A DNA stretch of 64,000 nucleotides, from positions 246,985 to 310,984 of the forward strand of contig MNCI01027017.1 in assembly GCA_015680685.1 (NCBI GenBank), given 5' to 3'. Positions 23,080 to 34,552 of the stretch are shown here, piece after piece; the stretch's first letter is position 1; the number at the start of each line of letters is the position of its first letter. Source of the DNA: Gnetum montanum (lineage: Eukaryota; Streptophyta; Gnetopsida; Gnetales; Gnetaceae). The notes under the pieces were generated by a model that did no database searches, was not told where the DNA came from, and was given only the letters and a program-made list of their open reading frames with translations. Made by a program: the position numbers and the translations under genes.

Positions 23080-23870
23080 TTATTCAACATCATTTTTCTT
23101 GAGCAAAAAGGGACAAGTATTAAACAAATGTCCTTCACAATGACATAAGTTGCAAGAATTAGGAAGATTGTAATATGCAATTAGCCAAATATAAGTTTTC
23201 CTATCTTCTTATAATATAAATTCCTTTTTATGGTTAAGAAGATTAATTTCAACAAAAAGTATCTATGAAAACCAAATGTTAATAGAAATAGATTTCATAT
23301 GCTTAATGGAATTGAAAAGACTGATAATTTCATGTTTAGCTTTACGAAAAACCAAGGAAAAATTAAATAGCTCAACAAAATATGAAATTTTAAAATATTA
23401 TTTAGATTAGATATCAAAATATAAAGTCCACTTATGAATGATCAACATTATGTATAAAAATTGAGAATAATGCCTAACATGAAGGACTTAGAGACCATGT
23501 TTTTCATTACATTATTTAATTACAAACCAAAACTTCAATTATGAGGCAGGTAACCAAAAATTTAAATGAACACATATTGTGATGTAAGATCAAGAACTGG
23601 TGACTCATATATATCATCTGGGAGAACAAAATTAGATGTCTTAGTTACATCAACATCAATAAAAGAAGACATCACAAATTTTAACTCACTAGCTTGTAAA
23701 TTTGCATTTTGAGAATCAACAAAAATTTCTACATCAATAGAAGAAGCAAAACTTTCAATATTGGTTGAAGAACTTGGAAGTAATATAAAATCCCCTATTA
23801 AGGAATTCTAGAGAAATCAAATCCACATGAGAAAAGAAAAATATCAGATTTACTAGAAAAACATGAGATT
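23080..23870 (-). pseudogene. LINE ORF1 (nucleic-acid-binding protein) remnant
   Basis: ORF1 of plant L1-type LINEs binds element RNA. On the - strand the frame from about 23870 reads SSSTNIESFASSIDVEIF and ESPVLDLTSQ. A middle part reads KSISINIWF and FVEINLLNHKKEF, then YYNLPNSCNLCHCEGHLFN with a complete CX2CX4HX4C zinc knuckle at about 23112-23153. This order (an RNA-binding middle domain directly before a single CCHC finger) is typical of plant LINE ORF1. Stops are scattered through it. No adjacent ORF2 was found; B inserted on the side where it should lie. A related, worse copy is at 55986-56160. Confidence 0.6.
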
Positions 23871-24112
23871 AGTTAAAAAATTAGATCCATTGGGGGAAAA
23901 TCAAGCTTAGTCAAAACATGGCTAAAAGCATATTGTTAATGTGGAAATCAAATAAACATTTGCAAGTAATAGCAAACTAAAACTTTCAAGTAATATAAAT
24001 AACTATATATTGATCACCATGGTTTCTAATTGGAAATTTATTATGATGATTAACAATGAGATGTTAACCTAGTAGTAAGACTCTTCATAGAGGTGAATAG
24101 CAAACAAGAAAT

Positions 24113-24180
24113 CATGCAGCCAACCCCATTTTGTTGGGACTAGGCTAGGATGATGATAATGATTATGAATTTATGATTAT
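24113..24180 (+). repeat. LINE/SINE-like 3' end with a GAT-type tail
   Basis: GCAGCCAACCCCATTTTGTT followed by GGGACTAGGCTAGGATGATG resembles the conserved 3' end of plant RTE-type LINEs and their SINE relatives, which finish in short trinucleotide tails. The 5' extent is unclear. Confidence 0.4.
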
Positions 24181-25971
24181 ATAACCCTCTATTTATGGAG
24201 CATTTAGGACCCTATCCCTACCCAAGTCATACCACTTATAGCTTTTTATTATTAAATTGGAATCCTAAGTTTATTTCTATTTTAAACTAAATATATATTA
24301 AAATATCATACTTAAGACACTAAAACTAAAATTGAAGCTTTATTATGTCTAAAGACCCATCAGATCTAGTGGATTGACATTACATTTTCATGAAAGATAA
24401 AGATAGACACTACAAAATTGATCGAGCATCAATGAAGGAAGAAAAAAATAAATCATGTAAGTTTTCGGTTTCAACATTATGATACTGTCTCAAATGGATA
24501 ATCACAACATAAAAAAGAAATACATACACCTCATCTTCAAAGGCTTTTGACCTACATAACCTATAGATGCACTTTTCTCAAGCAAGTTGATATCTTAAGA
24601 AAGTACCTAAAATTGATATGCTATCTGAAATTTAACCTTACCAATGCATCTAACACACACACATATATATATATTAGATTTAAAATTGAAGGTATGGTGT
24701 TTGTTCTATTCAAATTTCAATTTTTTGAAAAATCATATATGAGGGTAACCCCTCTTAGTCCTTCTTTATGTTTCATTATTTAAGCTTGTATTTGTGTATT
24801 TATGGGCATGCCTTATATATATCATTTGCAAAGATAGAAATCATGCTCACTTACATATAACCTAGATACTTATCATCTTGCATGTAACCCTCCCATCATA
24901 GAAATAGGGTTTTACCCTTTCCTTATACTACATTTTTCATTCATCCAAGACCTAAGATATGTGGGTTGGGAGTAAAAGAGAGGATTGCAAGAATTTTAGA
25001 AATTAAAGAGGGGAAAAAAGAGAGACTTTGAAGTGCTACAAATTTTTTAAAAAGAAAACTTATTTAATATTTTTAGCCATGATGCTCATCTAGTTTGTTA
25101 AGCATTTTGTGCATGTCCTTCTTGTTGCCTTGCTCTTTGTTATTATTTTATTATTTTATGTAAAATATAGATTCTACCAAAGTTTTTTATTGGATTTTTT
25201 GTATTGAAATTATATCAAAATCATATCTAATTTATTCTATAGGTTTTTGTGAATTTTCTAAAATAGGTGGAAACTCTACCAAAATTGTCTAATGAATATT
25301 TTATGATTATTTTGGATTGTTCTTAATATTGTTAAATTTAATGGAATGTTTAGTGATTTTGAAAATATTTATAAATATAAACATAAAAGAAAATAAGACA
25401 AACTATTATAGCTATGACTGGATCTTGCTTAGTTAGTAGTAAAAATCATATATCTTTGAAACATTCCCATTTGCATACAATAGTGAGATGCTCTTTGAGT
25501 AGGCCTCACCCATATGAATAAGAGGTAAAGTGGATTTTCAACCTTGGATTTGGTTCCCTAAAATTTTGTGTTATTGACATTTAACCAAGACCATGGCATT
25601 AAAAGATTGAGTTAAATGGTGGTCATTAGGCATAGGTAAGACTTAACTTTTCGAGGTGTGTACAATGATTGGCAATTGAGGATATATTTTAAGGTGTAAG
25701 CCATTGGTAGTCATTAAGGATGTTAGGATATTAGACTCAATCATTAAGTACTAGTTTTAGGTCATGTAAAATAAAGGGGATCTAGGTGTTGGAACCCCAA
25801 ATAATGACTATAAGTACACCCTAATACATATAGAGGAATATATAAAGGAATATAACAATACCTTACATATGACTTAAATTAGCAATCTTTTGCCTAACAA
25901 GACAATGATAATCATTTGAACCACTTATCACTAATGAGAAAATGAAAAACAATTCAATATTAGTAATAAGG
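24181..25971. other. AT-rich sequence without a recognised gene
   Basis: No domain, LTR pair or RNA gene recognised. The open frame 24547-24783 contains a TATATA microsatellite and is not supported. Confidence 0.4.
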
Positions 25972-26867
25972 TGATGAGTGGCGAGTAGTCCTTATGTCCA
26001 ATCATACAAATTGCAAGTGTTTATGTGCAATCTAGTCGAATTCCATGGATGGGACTAGTGTGGTATCTAAATTGTTAAGCATTGATCGCAGGTTGATGTC
26101 TTCTCACTTGGACTAGTGGTAGTTTTGTCACGTATGGTTTAGTCCATAGTGAGACATATGATTAGGATGTTGTTGAGGCCTTAAACTAATATTAACAATA
26201 ACATAGATATTAATTATTTAATCTAATTAATAACAAGAAGTTAAATTCTAAACTACCCTAAAGAAAATGAGTGTCCATTCCTAGCTTGCCGTACATGTCC
26301 TAAACTCATGTACCCACTACTAAGATTACTAAGTGTTATGCTACTAGGTGAACCAAGCAATAACATTGCTAGGATTACCAAGTGAATGCATGTTTACACT
26401 TGAAACTAGTTGCACTCATTCAACTAATTGATTAATGTGCACGAAATGTAAATGTTAACTAAGTACATGAAAAGTAAATTACATTTAAAGTAATTCTATT
26501 CTAAGTCAAAGTGCTGCAATGAATATGAATCAATTTCGATCTTATTACCATTCATGGAATGTGTTTAGATATAATGCCACTCGAATAAGATGTTGTACAA
26601 TTGACTCAAATTCACACTATGGGCACTCATTGACTGTTTACTAACACCACAAAATAAATTTGCAAGAGTCTAGCTACTAGAATGACCAAAAGGTGTCAAA
26701 TACACGACTAGAAGCTTGTGTTTATAGGCATTTATTATAATTGCAACATTGCATTTATGACATAGCACATGCGATATATTAAGGGATGTTACAACGCAAA
26801 AGCATTGTAGGAGGGGATGCAACATCCATGCAACTAGCATCTATGACATCTTAGATGCCATGCATCA
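25972..26867 (-). repeat. Solo or truncated LTR of the element D family
   Basis: It starts TGATGAGTGGCGAG and follows the D LTR (59098-60096) closely, sharing GGATGGGACTAG, GACTAGTGGTAG and GTATGGTTTAGTCC. A TATAAAC box on the - strand lies at about 26716. The right end is placed at GCATCA (26867). No PBS or PPT adjoins either side, and the flanks TAAGG and ATCAT do not match, so the right boundary may be damaged. Confidence 0.7.
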
Positions 26868-27289
26868 ATCATTTCATGCTCTATTATAAAGTTATATGCA
26901 AACCTATCCTTAAGAGATTCTAAAATGAAATATAAAATATTTTATTTTCTGTCACTTTTACATTTTAATATATTTTAAAATATTTAATTGACACTCTTAT
27001 TATAAATTAAATTTAAGATTATGCATAAGTATTGGATGTGTTAGCAACCCTTAGTTTCTTTACCTAACATGATACTCTATTAACGTAAATCATGATGGAA
27101 CAATTTTTAAGCTCTTCAACTGGCTCGCAGTAACAGACTTTAGATAGAGTCCTTTTACTTTCAGACCTACTTGTAGAGATTCGACCTTATCCAGCACTTA
27201 ACAGACAACTTTAGATCATACTTTCAGGAAATATATTCCCGTTACATAGTGAGACATAGACAAAGTATGAGAGAGATATAAAACTAGAC
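26868..27289. other. AT-rich spacer, no gene seen
   Basis: Between the D-family LTR and the pararetroviral remnant. No open frame or motif supports a call. Confidence 0.4.
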
Positions 27290-27889
27290 CTAATCTTTAG
27301 TCATGGCTGTAATGATAGCCTTATGGATAGAGCATATGTCACCGCAACTCTTTACATAGGTCTCGTAATCCTTCACCAATTTGTAGGCCTCTTCACGATG
27401 ATGATGACCATAGGATGAGCACTGGATGCTTATTTGTCAGCTGCGGGCTTGATCTGGAGTTATTCATCTTGATAGAGCCGAACAACATTTGGTTCAAAAC
27501 ATTAATCCTCTGGAATTTAAAATTTAATTTGGTTTCCTAGATGTTCCAATTAAGAAGTTTGGTTAAAAATTAGTGACTTTCTCGATTAGCAAAAAGAAAA
27601 CGCATGATCAACAGGATGTTGTCAAAGCAGTCATTCTTGATTAAATGTTGAATACGACTACCTTAGAGCTTGGACCAGCGAAGGTTATTAACCAGACAAT
27701 CTATCTGTCTAGCAGTATTCAGCAGAAAATCTATGGTAGGATAAGAACCATCTTGCGAATTCCCCTGGGAGAAGAGACTATTACTCTTATGACATCATAG
27801 CAGTCTTTCTTGAGGATTTTCTAATGGCCAACTACTTCATTCAGCATACTCGCTTGAATATCGTTCTGATGACGAACTAGGAGTACCAA
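27290..27889 (-). pseudogene. C-terminal tail of the pararetroviral polyprotein
   Basis: After RNase H the frame is heavily broken. A short open stretch at about 27435-27292 reads HHHREEAYKLVKDYETYVKS and ends at a stop. Function unknown; it may be the end of the polyprotein. Confidence 0.35.
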
Positions 27890-28290
27890 CGAATGTCTTT
27901 CCACATAAAATAGCAGCCCTAAAGTTCTCTAGCTAGAGCACCTGGTAAAGCACTGAATTTACTTGGGATTTGTTCAATCCTAAAAGAATATTGAGACAAT
28001 AAGAATTGCCTCGAGGCAAACCTTTGGAGTTTAGGACTTGAAGTGATTTTTCGCTTCATCATGTAGCCAGGGTACTGGAATCAGTTTGTAAGATAACGGT
28101 TTTAGAGATCAGATAATTATGAAACTTTTCAAGTCCTTTAATGGCTGCCAGGATTTCCTTTTCGGCTGTCCAATAATTCTTCTCATTGGGCAAAAGTACT
28201 CCTGATGCATAAAAACAATTTTTTTCAGTACTATCTACCTTTTTAAATAGCATAGCTCTTCAAGCTTCGTAGCTTGCATCGGTACTGAGC
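27890..28290 (-). pseudogene. Pararetroviral RNase H
   Basis: RNase H degrades RNA in the RNA:DNA hybrid. Visible pieces are FYASGVLLPNEKNYWTAEKE and LAAIKGLEKFHNYL, then TDSSTLAT. After a frameshift come RFASRQFLLSQYSF and FSALPGALARE at about 28040-27900, the usual C-terminal pattern. It follows RT directly. Confidence 0.7.
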
Positions 28291-28479
28291 ATATATGGTC
28301 CTTCAAAAGTAGGTTCTAAAGGTGGAAGTCTTTGACATTCTTGTTTGAGTACAGATTTGGAATATGGATTTGAACATAATTGGGACATCCAAGAACTGCT
28401 CCTTAGATTCGAAGTTGGAAGGAAACAAGGTAATTTTAGCAAGAATGTGCGGCTACATATGGATCTTTCGGCCCTCTAG

Positions 28480-28890
28480 GATGACTCCTAGAAATTCGAT
28501 CTACATATGGAACTTTTTTGGATCATTAGACAACCCAATCCCGTGTTGCTTGATTGGAGCAGCAAATTGAACTAAATGATCTAAGTGTTCTTCATCTTCA
28601 GAAAAGATCAAAAAGTCATCAATATAATTTGTCCCAATTCCTATGATTCTTAAACATCATATCCATTCTATGTTGGAATTGGGATGGAGCATTCTTGACA
28701 CCGAATGCCATTGCAAACCATTTGTACAAACCGGCGAGAGCTGAAAGCAGTCTTGTGAATGTCTTCTTCGGTAATTTTGATTTGATGGTACCCAGATTTC
28801 CAATCAAACTTGGAGAAGACTTTCTTCATAGTAGCTCGTTGGATTAGCTCTTTGGAAGTGGCCATTTAATGTTGATGGTTTCAAAGGAAT
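28480..28890 (-). pseudogene. Pararetroviral reverse transcriptase
   Basis: Motifs in order are VFSKFDWKSGYHQIKITEED, KWFAMAFGVKNAPSQFQ and the catalytic loop YIDDFLIFSE (28615-28626 for YIDD). The two aspartates are intact. One frameshift lies between the first two blocks. The phrase FSKFDWKSGYHQI and the YIDD loop point to Caulimoviridae rather than to the Athila elements here, whose loop is FMDDFSTYG. Confidence 0.75.
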
Positions 28891-29539
28891 ATAATTTATC
28901 ACCATTCCAGCCTTGCCTCGTTTTTGTTCTGCATGATTTTGAACGATGAAACTGGCTGATGAATAGGCAAACTGTGATGGTTGAATTAGTCTTCTTTGCT
29001 GAAATTCTTCAATCTAGCAGCAAGCTCATCTTCTCTTTTCATGCTGATAGGCTTGCCTTCAACTGGTATTTTATGCAATGTAGCTATATATATGCTACAG
29101 GTGAGTGTTTATCCCAAAAATCAAGGGGGTAAGTACAGCAACAATCTTGAAGAAATTTTGATATTGGGCTGAATCTATGGAATGCTTCTGAAGAGATTTA
29201 GCCATCTAATACCTTTGTCGAGCATATTCTGGAGACAGCTCCTTTTCATTATGGCTTTGAGTAAAGGTTGCCCTGCTTCAAAATTTGGTGGCGGTCGAGA
29301 CACCAATTGAGGTGGAATCCATGGGATTGTAACCTTGCGATTTTGATGCATACAGATCACCATGTATTGCCCGATAGTACATGGATAGAGATTATCCATA
29401 AATGCACTCCATATGCGATCTCATGACTTGTCATTTATTTGCACAAAATTTTTGGTTAGTATTTGATCGTCAATTTTAATGGGAACATCAAGGGCGAAGA
29501 GGTTGAAAACACGAATGTCATTCATTGTCTCGATTCTGA

Positions 29540-29690
29540 AGGAGCGGTCGATCTGAATTCACAAGTGGAAAACGGACTTGTGTGCAAAGTTAAGATTTGC
29601 ACCGGTGTCCATGGAAGCCTTAAACTTCTTCCAGTGGTTCTTACCATCGATAGCAACTCAAACAGGCACAATTACAAGATTATTTGCTTG
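29540..29690 (-). pseudogene. Pararetroviral aspartic protease
   Basis: The active-site motif MDTGANLNFAH is complete, with DTG encoded at 29601-29609. It is preceded by VAIDGKNHWKKFKAS, which is broken by one stop just upstream. It lies between the coat-protein region and RT, as expected. The overlapping + frame at 29463-29840 is a shadow. Confidence 0.65.
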
Positions 29691-29891
29691 TACTGCTTTC
29701 TTGATCTAATACATAATTTGAGGATCTACTGTCTTCTGCAACCTAGGTTTTCTTGGAGGTTTATATTCTACTGGATTCATCTTTTGATATGGGCTGATAA
29801 GAAGCTTTTGCAGAACAGAAACCTTAATCTCAGTGTCTGAGTACATACCCTCGCCTGATGAATCGGAGAAGATCGTCGAATCTCCACCAGA

Positions 29892-30290
29892 TTATCCTTC
29901 GGACTGCAAAAGTTCTTCATTTTGCTGATTGCCCTCATGTTCTAGTTGATCCTGGATATCTTTGGAAGAGCTGCCTAGAAAATATTGGGCAAAAGGATTT
30001 TCCTCCTCGTCTTCAGAATTTACATTAAGAGATTTAAAATCATCTTCAAAATCATCAAATTCTTCATTAAAATAAGTTTTCATCATATATAAATGGGCAA
30101 GCAAGTCATGGGAATCTTCATTAAATGCTGAATCAAAAATTGGAGCAGAACTCGGATCTGCTTCGTCGATGTTGTCATCGTCAACTTGGACTTCCACTAA
30201 CTCATAGAATTCATCATCTTCAGGATCATCAGCATCTTCGACTTATTCCTAGGCAACAGCATATTTGGTGAAAAATTGTTCAATATGCTT
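29892..30290 (-). pseudogene. Acidic linker of the pararetroviral polyprotein
   Basis: An open stretch of about 100 codons rich in Asp and Glu (EEFDDFEDDFKSLNVN, NSEDEEENPFAQYF), with a further acidic stretch upstream after two stops. Acidic tails next to coat protein occur in this virus family. No catalytic motif is present. Confidence 0.5.
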
Positions 30291-30299
30291 GGGTGCTTT

Positions 30300-30470
30300 G
30301 GGGCTATGTTGACAGAAACACAACGGATTTATAAGGTTTTCGTTTTCCGTTGCGGAAACGGGATCCGGTTTCAAAACGCCGTTTCGTATGAATAGTAACC
30401 CTCACTTGCTGGGCGAAACGTATCCAGCAAACGGAAACGTTTTTAACACGTTTCATTTCCTTTGATTTTA
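30300..30470. other. CpG-rich patch with repeated GGAAACG motifs
   Basis: It contains GTTTTCCGTTGCGGAAACGG, then CGTTTCG, GCGAAACG, ACGGAAACG and CGTTTC within 170 bp. The surrounding DNA is AT-rich and poor in CpG. A matching GGAAACGGG occurs in opposite orientation at about 31447-31460. Confidence 0.6.
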
Positions 30471-30699
30471 TTTTTAAATTTTATGGTTAAGATACAAAAG
30501 GATACAATGTTTTATTCTCAACTACTCCATTTATCACAAATTAAATGCACCACAAATTAAATGCACGTCTGCAAGGAATTGAATGTGTGAAACGGCAAAC
30601 ATGGAGGGAAAAAAATTTAGGACCACTTCTATGGCGAGGACGGCTAACCAACACATAGGTAAAGCATTTGGGGCCTGTGCTGTGAATGCTCCTAATCCT

Positions 30700-31370
30700 A
30701 ATCTTTTGCTATTGCTGCCGCTAATCATGCTATTGCAGCTGCTTCTGCATTGCTCTCCACGACCGTTTCTGCATTGCTCTCCATGACCATAAATCGTTGG
30801 TCAACTCTATGTAGTAAGTCACTGCTTCTGCAACAAGCATTCCTTCTCCCTCTTCAAAATGGGCTAAACTATGGATTGAGAGATCATTTTTGTACATTAT
30901 CTCTTCATTTGGTCCTTTTTTACTGAGATTCTTTTCACAGTAAAGTTCAATCACTGCAATTCATATTCTGTGTAAAATATCAGGATGTTATTCTTAAAGT
31001 CCATCTCTTCAAAGTTAATATAGTAAGCTCGTTTTTCGCCTTTCTCTATTCCCATTTCAAGAAGGGCAACAAATCCTTCTATTGGTAGATCTAATCTCCG
31101 ATCTTGCCTTATTGCTTGTTTATATAGATGAAAGAGGAAACAGAGTTTTCACTGTTTCAGCTCATCTTTATTTGATTATTAACATGCAGTGGTGAATATA
31201 CATTTAGTATTGGTGAATATACGTTTAGTATTGGTCAGAGACTCCCTGAATGGTATTTTGAATGAAAGATTTAAAATGTTGTTCACTTGTTTTGCTACTA
31301 CCTTTTTGTCACTGTCAAGTTCTAGCATATTGATCTCCTCCACTGTGGCTCCTATACTAAATTGGCTCTA
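30700..31370 (-). pseudogene. Coding-like segment of uncertain origin within the viral block
   Basis: Several - strand stretches look protein-coding: NMLELDSDKKVVAKQVNNIL (about 31350-31250), AYYINFEEMDFKNNILIFY (about 31060-30990) and LAHFEEGEGMLVAEAVTYYI (about 30870-30810). They lie between the zinc knuckle and the acidic linker, bracketed by CpG-rich patches. It could be a displaced viral domain such as the movement protein, or a coding insertion. Two 21-bp tandem duplications (about 30740-30785 and 31187-31230) lie here. No family is confidently recognised. Confidence 0.35.
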
Positions 31371-31469
31371 TATTTAAATCTCGTTTCTTTTTCGCAACCT
31401 AAATTGTTGCTGTTGCCGTTGTGTTGCCGTTGCTGTCACGTTGCCCCGTTTCCCGTTTCCAGTAACTCT

Positions 31470-32790
31470 GCTTTGGGGCACTCCTGGGCATAGTGACCTT
31501 TTTCCTTGCATGTGTAGCAGCAGACTTCTTTCTTGTTGCACTTTTGCAACAGCGAATAAATTTGAATGGTCGAAAATGTGCATGTCATTTGGCAGGAATC
31601 TTTCTAAACTTTCATATTCTTCTTGGATTTTGGGGTTTTTGGCCGAACTTATCAGCTCATTCGATTCGATCACAAGCAACTCCAGAAGGCATGATCTTAT
31701 GAATCGAGAGATTACAACAGTCTTTTTGCAGTTCCTGTCTAGCAAGATGAATAATATCACAGAAATACAACTCAGTCAAATTTAAATTTTTGTGCAGAGC
31801 ATTGTGAACAATCAGTTGGCCAAGTTTTTGCTGTAGAGAGCCAAGATATAAGCTATTAATTGTCTGGTCGTGGTGCAGGCGCAGACTATAAACATCTTTA
31901 GAATATTCTTCAGAATATTGCTCAAAATCCCTCAAATCTCCTAACTTGCGTGGAGGTAAAATAATTTTATCTAGCAATAAAATCTATGCATTAACATCAA
32001 TACAAAACTCATTAGTTAATGCGTGAAATAAAACATCAAATCCTCCCTGAAGGACTTGCTTTTGTGCTTCTGGGGAAGCACTATCCTACCAATTTCTGAT
32101 CTTGCCGGCCGTGCCGACTAAACCAAATAGCATAATATCTCTGACCGAAGCTTGCCCTATTAACTATGGGGCGTGGAACTGATCTATCCATAGCTTGATG
32201 GTATGTAGAACTTCTTTAGAAGCTAAATAATCAATGTTGAGGAGAGGAATACTCATGATATGCATATGCTGCATAGTTTGCATTTGTGACATTTCAGTTC
32301 TAAACTGTGGATATGCCATCATCACTTAACCTTGACAACTTTCATCATCCTCCTCTCCAGCCGCTATTTTCGCTGTTCCCTTATCCTTTTTCTGCAATTT
32401 GAAACTAGGACTTGGTGATGGCTTGATGGACTCAGACATTTCTTGTTTGGATCCTGATATTAACAGATCATGCTACTTTGCTATTTGTACAAGCTCCTTC
32501 GCTATTTCTTTCTTCTTTTTAGCTTTTTCTTTTATGCATGTTTCAACATACTGCATCTGTTTTAACATTTCACTGAGCTGTTCTTTGGGAGTATCTATAT
32601 TAGAACTGCAATAGAAAGACTAATGCAATAAATAAATCAGTTGTCTAGTATTTTCAGGCTGAAGCTCAGAATCATTGATATCATGTTCTAATAAGAAACT
32701 ACAATATGCTCTTGTGGTTGGTGTTTCATTAGTGGAGGTAGTAGTGTGGTAAAATTGCTTCTAAGGCCAAGTTCCACTTGTCATTATTGC
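31470..32790 (-). pseudogene. Coat-protein-like region with coiled coil and zinc knuckle
   Basis: The coding-order start contains a lysine/glutamate-rich probable coiled coil (EMLKQMQYVETCIKEKAKKK, about 32590-32500). A core follows with LDKIILPPRKLGDLRDFEQY and HHDQTINSLYLGSLQQKLGQ (31977-31657). It ends in a perfect CX2CX4HX4C knuckle, CYTCKEKGHYAQEC, at 31478-31519. This arrangement is that of a caulimovirid coat protein, which binds viral RNA through the finger. A Ty3 gag is the alternative, but no LTRs belong to it. At least one frameshift lies before the knuckle. Confidence 0.6.
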
Positions 32791-32817
32791 TTTTTCCTTA
32801 ACAATCTTGGTATGGAA

Positions 32818-32822
32818 CATAT
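32818..32822. repeat. Left target-site duplication of the solo LTR (CATAT)
   Basis: Repeated exactly at 33331-33335. Confidence 0.88.
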
Positions 32823-33330
32823 TGTTGGAGATGTGAAGACAAAATCTATAGTTAACTTGTGTTAGAGATGTGAAGACAAAATCTATAGTTAACTTGTGTT
32901 GAACTTTACTCTTGTTTAGTTTAGTTTTAGAATTTTCTAAATATGAAAAAAAGAGTTAAGATATCTAAAACTTGTTGTGAAAGAAAAAGTGAAGACATGT
33001 CTAGGTTAATTATTAGTTGTTTCCATTATTTTAACCTTGTATATGACTATTTAAATCCATCTTGGGCTGGTTATGAGAGGTGAGTTGAGAGTGTGTGGTC
33101 TCTTGTGTAAAGGTTGTTGTGTAGAAACAATTGACTTTTGTGATCTTTGTGAACATCTCTGGGTATCTTTGTAGTTTTGAAGATGTTGTAAAAGTTGCTA
33201 AGTTGCTTTCCTATTTATCTCCCTTGTTTCTCTCTCACTCCATGCTGCAAGTTTTATTTCCCTGTAGTTGTTATGTTATTTTTGTGCTAGTAATATTTAT
33301 GATGTTTGCACAATGTGTAATTTGTTAACA
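32823..33330 (+). repeat. Solo copia-type LTR
   Basis: 508 bp, TGTTGGAG to TTGTTAACA, flanked by perfect CATAT duplications. A TATTTAAA box at about 33048 gives + orientation. The first 37 bp are duplicated in tandem (32823-32859 and 32860-32896), with a third TGTTGAAC start after them. No PBS, PPT or internal sequence adjoins it, so it is a recombination product. Length and ends suggest copia; the family is not otherwise seen in the window. Confidence 0.85.
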
Positions 33331-33335
33331 CATAT
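33331..33335. repeat. Right target-site duplication of the solo LTR (CATAT)
   Basis: Exact copy of 32818-32822. Confidence 0.88.
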
Positions 33336-34547
33336 AACTATGGCGTTGTACTTCTTGCACTTCCTGGCTTTTTACTCTACTAGATTCACCCTTTTCATAA
33401 ATATTTACTACTAGTCTTATTGGCAGCAAAGAAATGACATCTACTACTATTGTTCTGGCAAACTGGGAAACAAGATAGCTACTAATTTTAAACTTTTTCC
33501 TTTTCTCCTTCTTAAAGCCCTTGTCTTTGATATACTGTTAAATATAGGGAAACCCTTGAATATATCCTTCAGTATTGTCCTATTTATTTCAAGTGCTTAC
33601 TACCAATTGGGAACTAAACTCCTCATTTTAACTTATTATTTATGTAGATTATGTTGTTGAGCCAAAAAATGCTTTGGGCTTCTATAGCAGCATAAACTAA
33701 CCCAGCTACCATTTTAACACCATGAATTTCCAAATAAAGGATCAGGCATTGCAGATGTGATCATCTTTTAAGGAGCTCTAAAAATAGGGTTGAACTAAAC
33801 AAAGGGCATCTACATGCAACATCCTAGAAACTTAATAGATTTTTACATCATTCTAATTTAGATGATGGCTATCTAGTAAGGTTACTAGATAATGAGCTTG
33901 AAGATAATAGTTAAACTTGGGACTAATGATGATGTTAATTTGGCCTAAATGAACATAGTGATGGTCCTATGTTTTTCATTTTTCAACCTCTTGTTCTATA
34001 AAGAATGATAGGAATATAGGATGCATTCCTTCTCCTTTAATATCAAGGATAGTCTCAAATTGCTTAATGGATAATGGACTATACTATTTTTTTATTTTTA
34101 TTTTTTGCAGAGAAAGCATTTAAATTATAAATACTATCCTTATGAACCACTAGAAACTGCAATTGACCATCACTACCAACAAAAGAATTTTTCTTTAAAA
34201 TAACTTCATGAAAGGGTAGAATGGCTTGTTCATCTACTTCATTTGTTTCTTCAATTTCTTTACCACTACTATGCATCATAAAGGCTTTATAGGTATTCCA
34301 GTCTATATCATCATCCTAGTCATAATGCACATACTGGGGATAGGGCTCATCATAAAAATAAGAATCTTGTTCTACATCGTAATCATCAACTATAGCTTCT
34401 TCATAAGCATCCTCAAAGATAGATGTTACTTTAGCAATAAACTCAAGCCTAAGATTAAGAGCATTCCTTCTAGGTTCTTTGTTATCTAATGCTACTATAT
34501 CTTCTTGATTGATTCAAACATCATGAAACATAAACTTCATCTTGCAA
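33336..34547 (-). pseudogene. Upstream part of the pararetroviral polyprotein
   Basis: Coding-like frames on the - strand. The part next to element C reads EDIVALDNKEPRRNALNLRL and SYFYDEPYPQYVHYD with few stops, then 34279-34079 is open (EVDEQAILPFHEVILKKNSF). Nearer the solo LTR, GFKKEKRKKFKISSYLVSQF is open up to the insertion point. This is where a movement protein would lie in the family, but no diagnostic motif is recognised. Confidence 0.45.
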
Positions 34548-34552
34548 AATAC
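34548..34552. repeat. Left target-site duplication of element C (AATAC)
   Basis: Repeated exactly at 41745-41749. Confidence 0.92.

Larger units (their letters stand above)
27290..34547 (-). mobile_element. Endogenous pararetrovirus-like (Caulimoviridae-type) remnant, main block
   Basis: Degenerate polyprotein on the - strand without LTRs of its own. In coding order it shows upstream coding-like frames (34547-33336), a coat-protein-like region with coiled coil and zinc knuckle (about 32790-31470), an odd segment (31460-30300), an acidic linker, aspartic protease (29605), RT (28890-28480), RNase H (28260-27890) and a short tail. The block order and the RT loop wording fit Caulimoviridae better than Ty3. 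A further upstream piece lies at 41750-41990 beyond element C. With C and the solo LTR removed the total is about 7 kb, a usual genome size for this family. Stops and frameshifts make it non-functional. Genus cannot be fixed by eye. Confidence 0.65.

Noticed and set aside
29463-29840. 125-codon open frame on the + strand
   Set aside because: It is antisense to the DTGAN protease motif.
31441-31785. 114-codon open frame on the + strand
   Set aside because: It is antisense to the zinc-knuckle region, whose motif is clear on the - strand.
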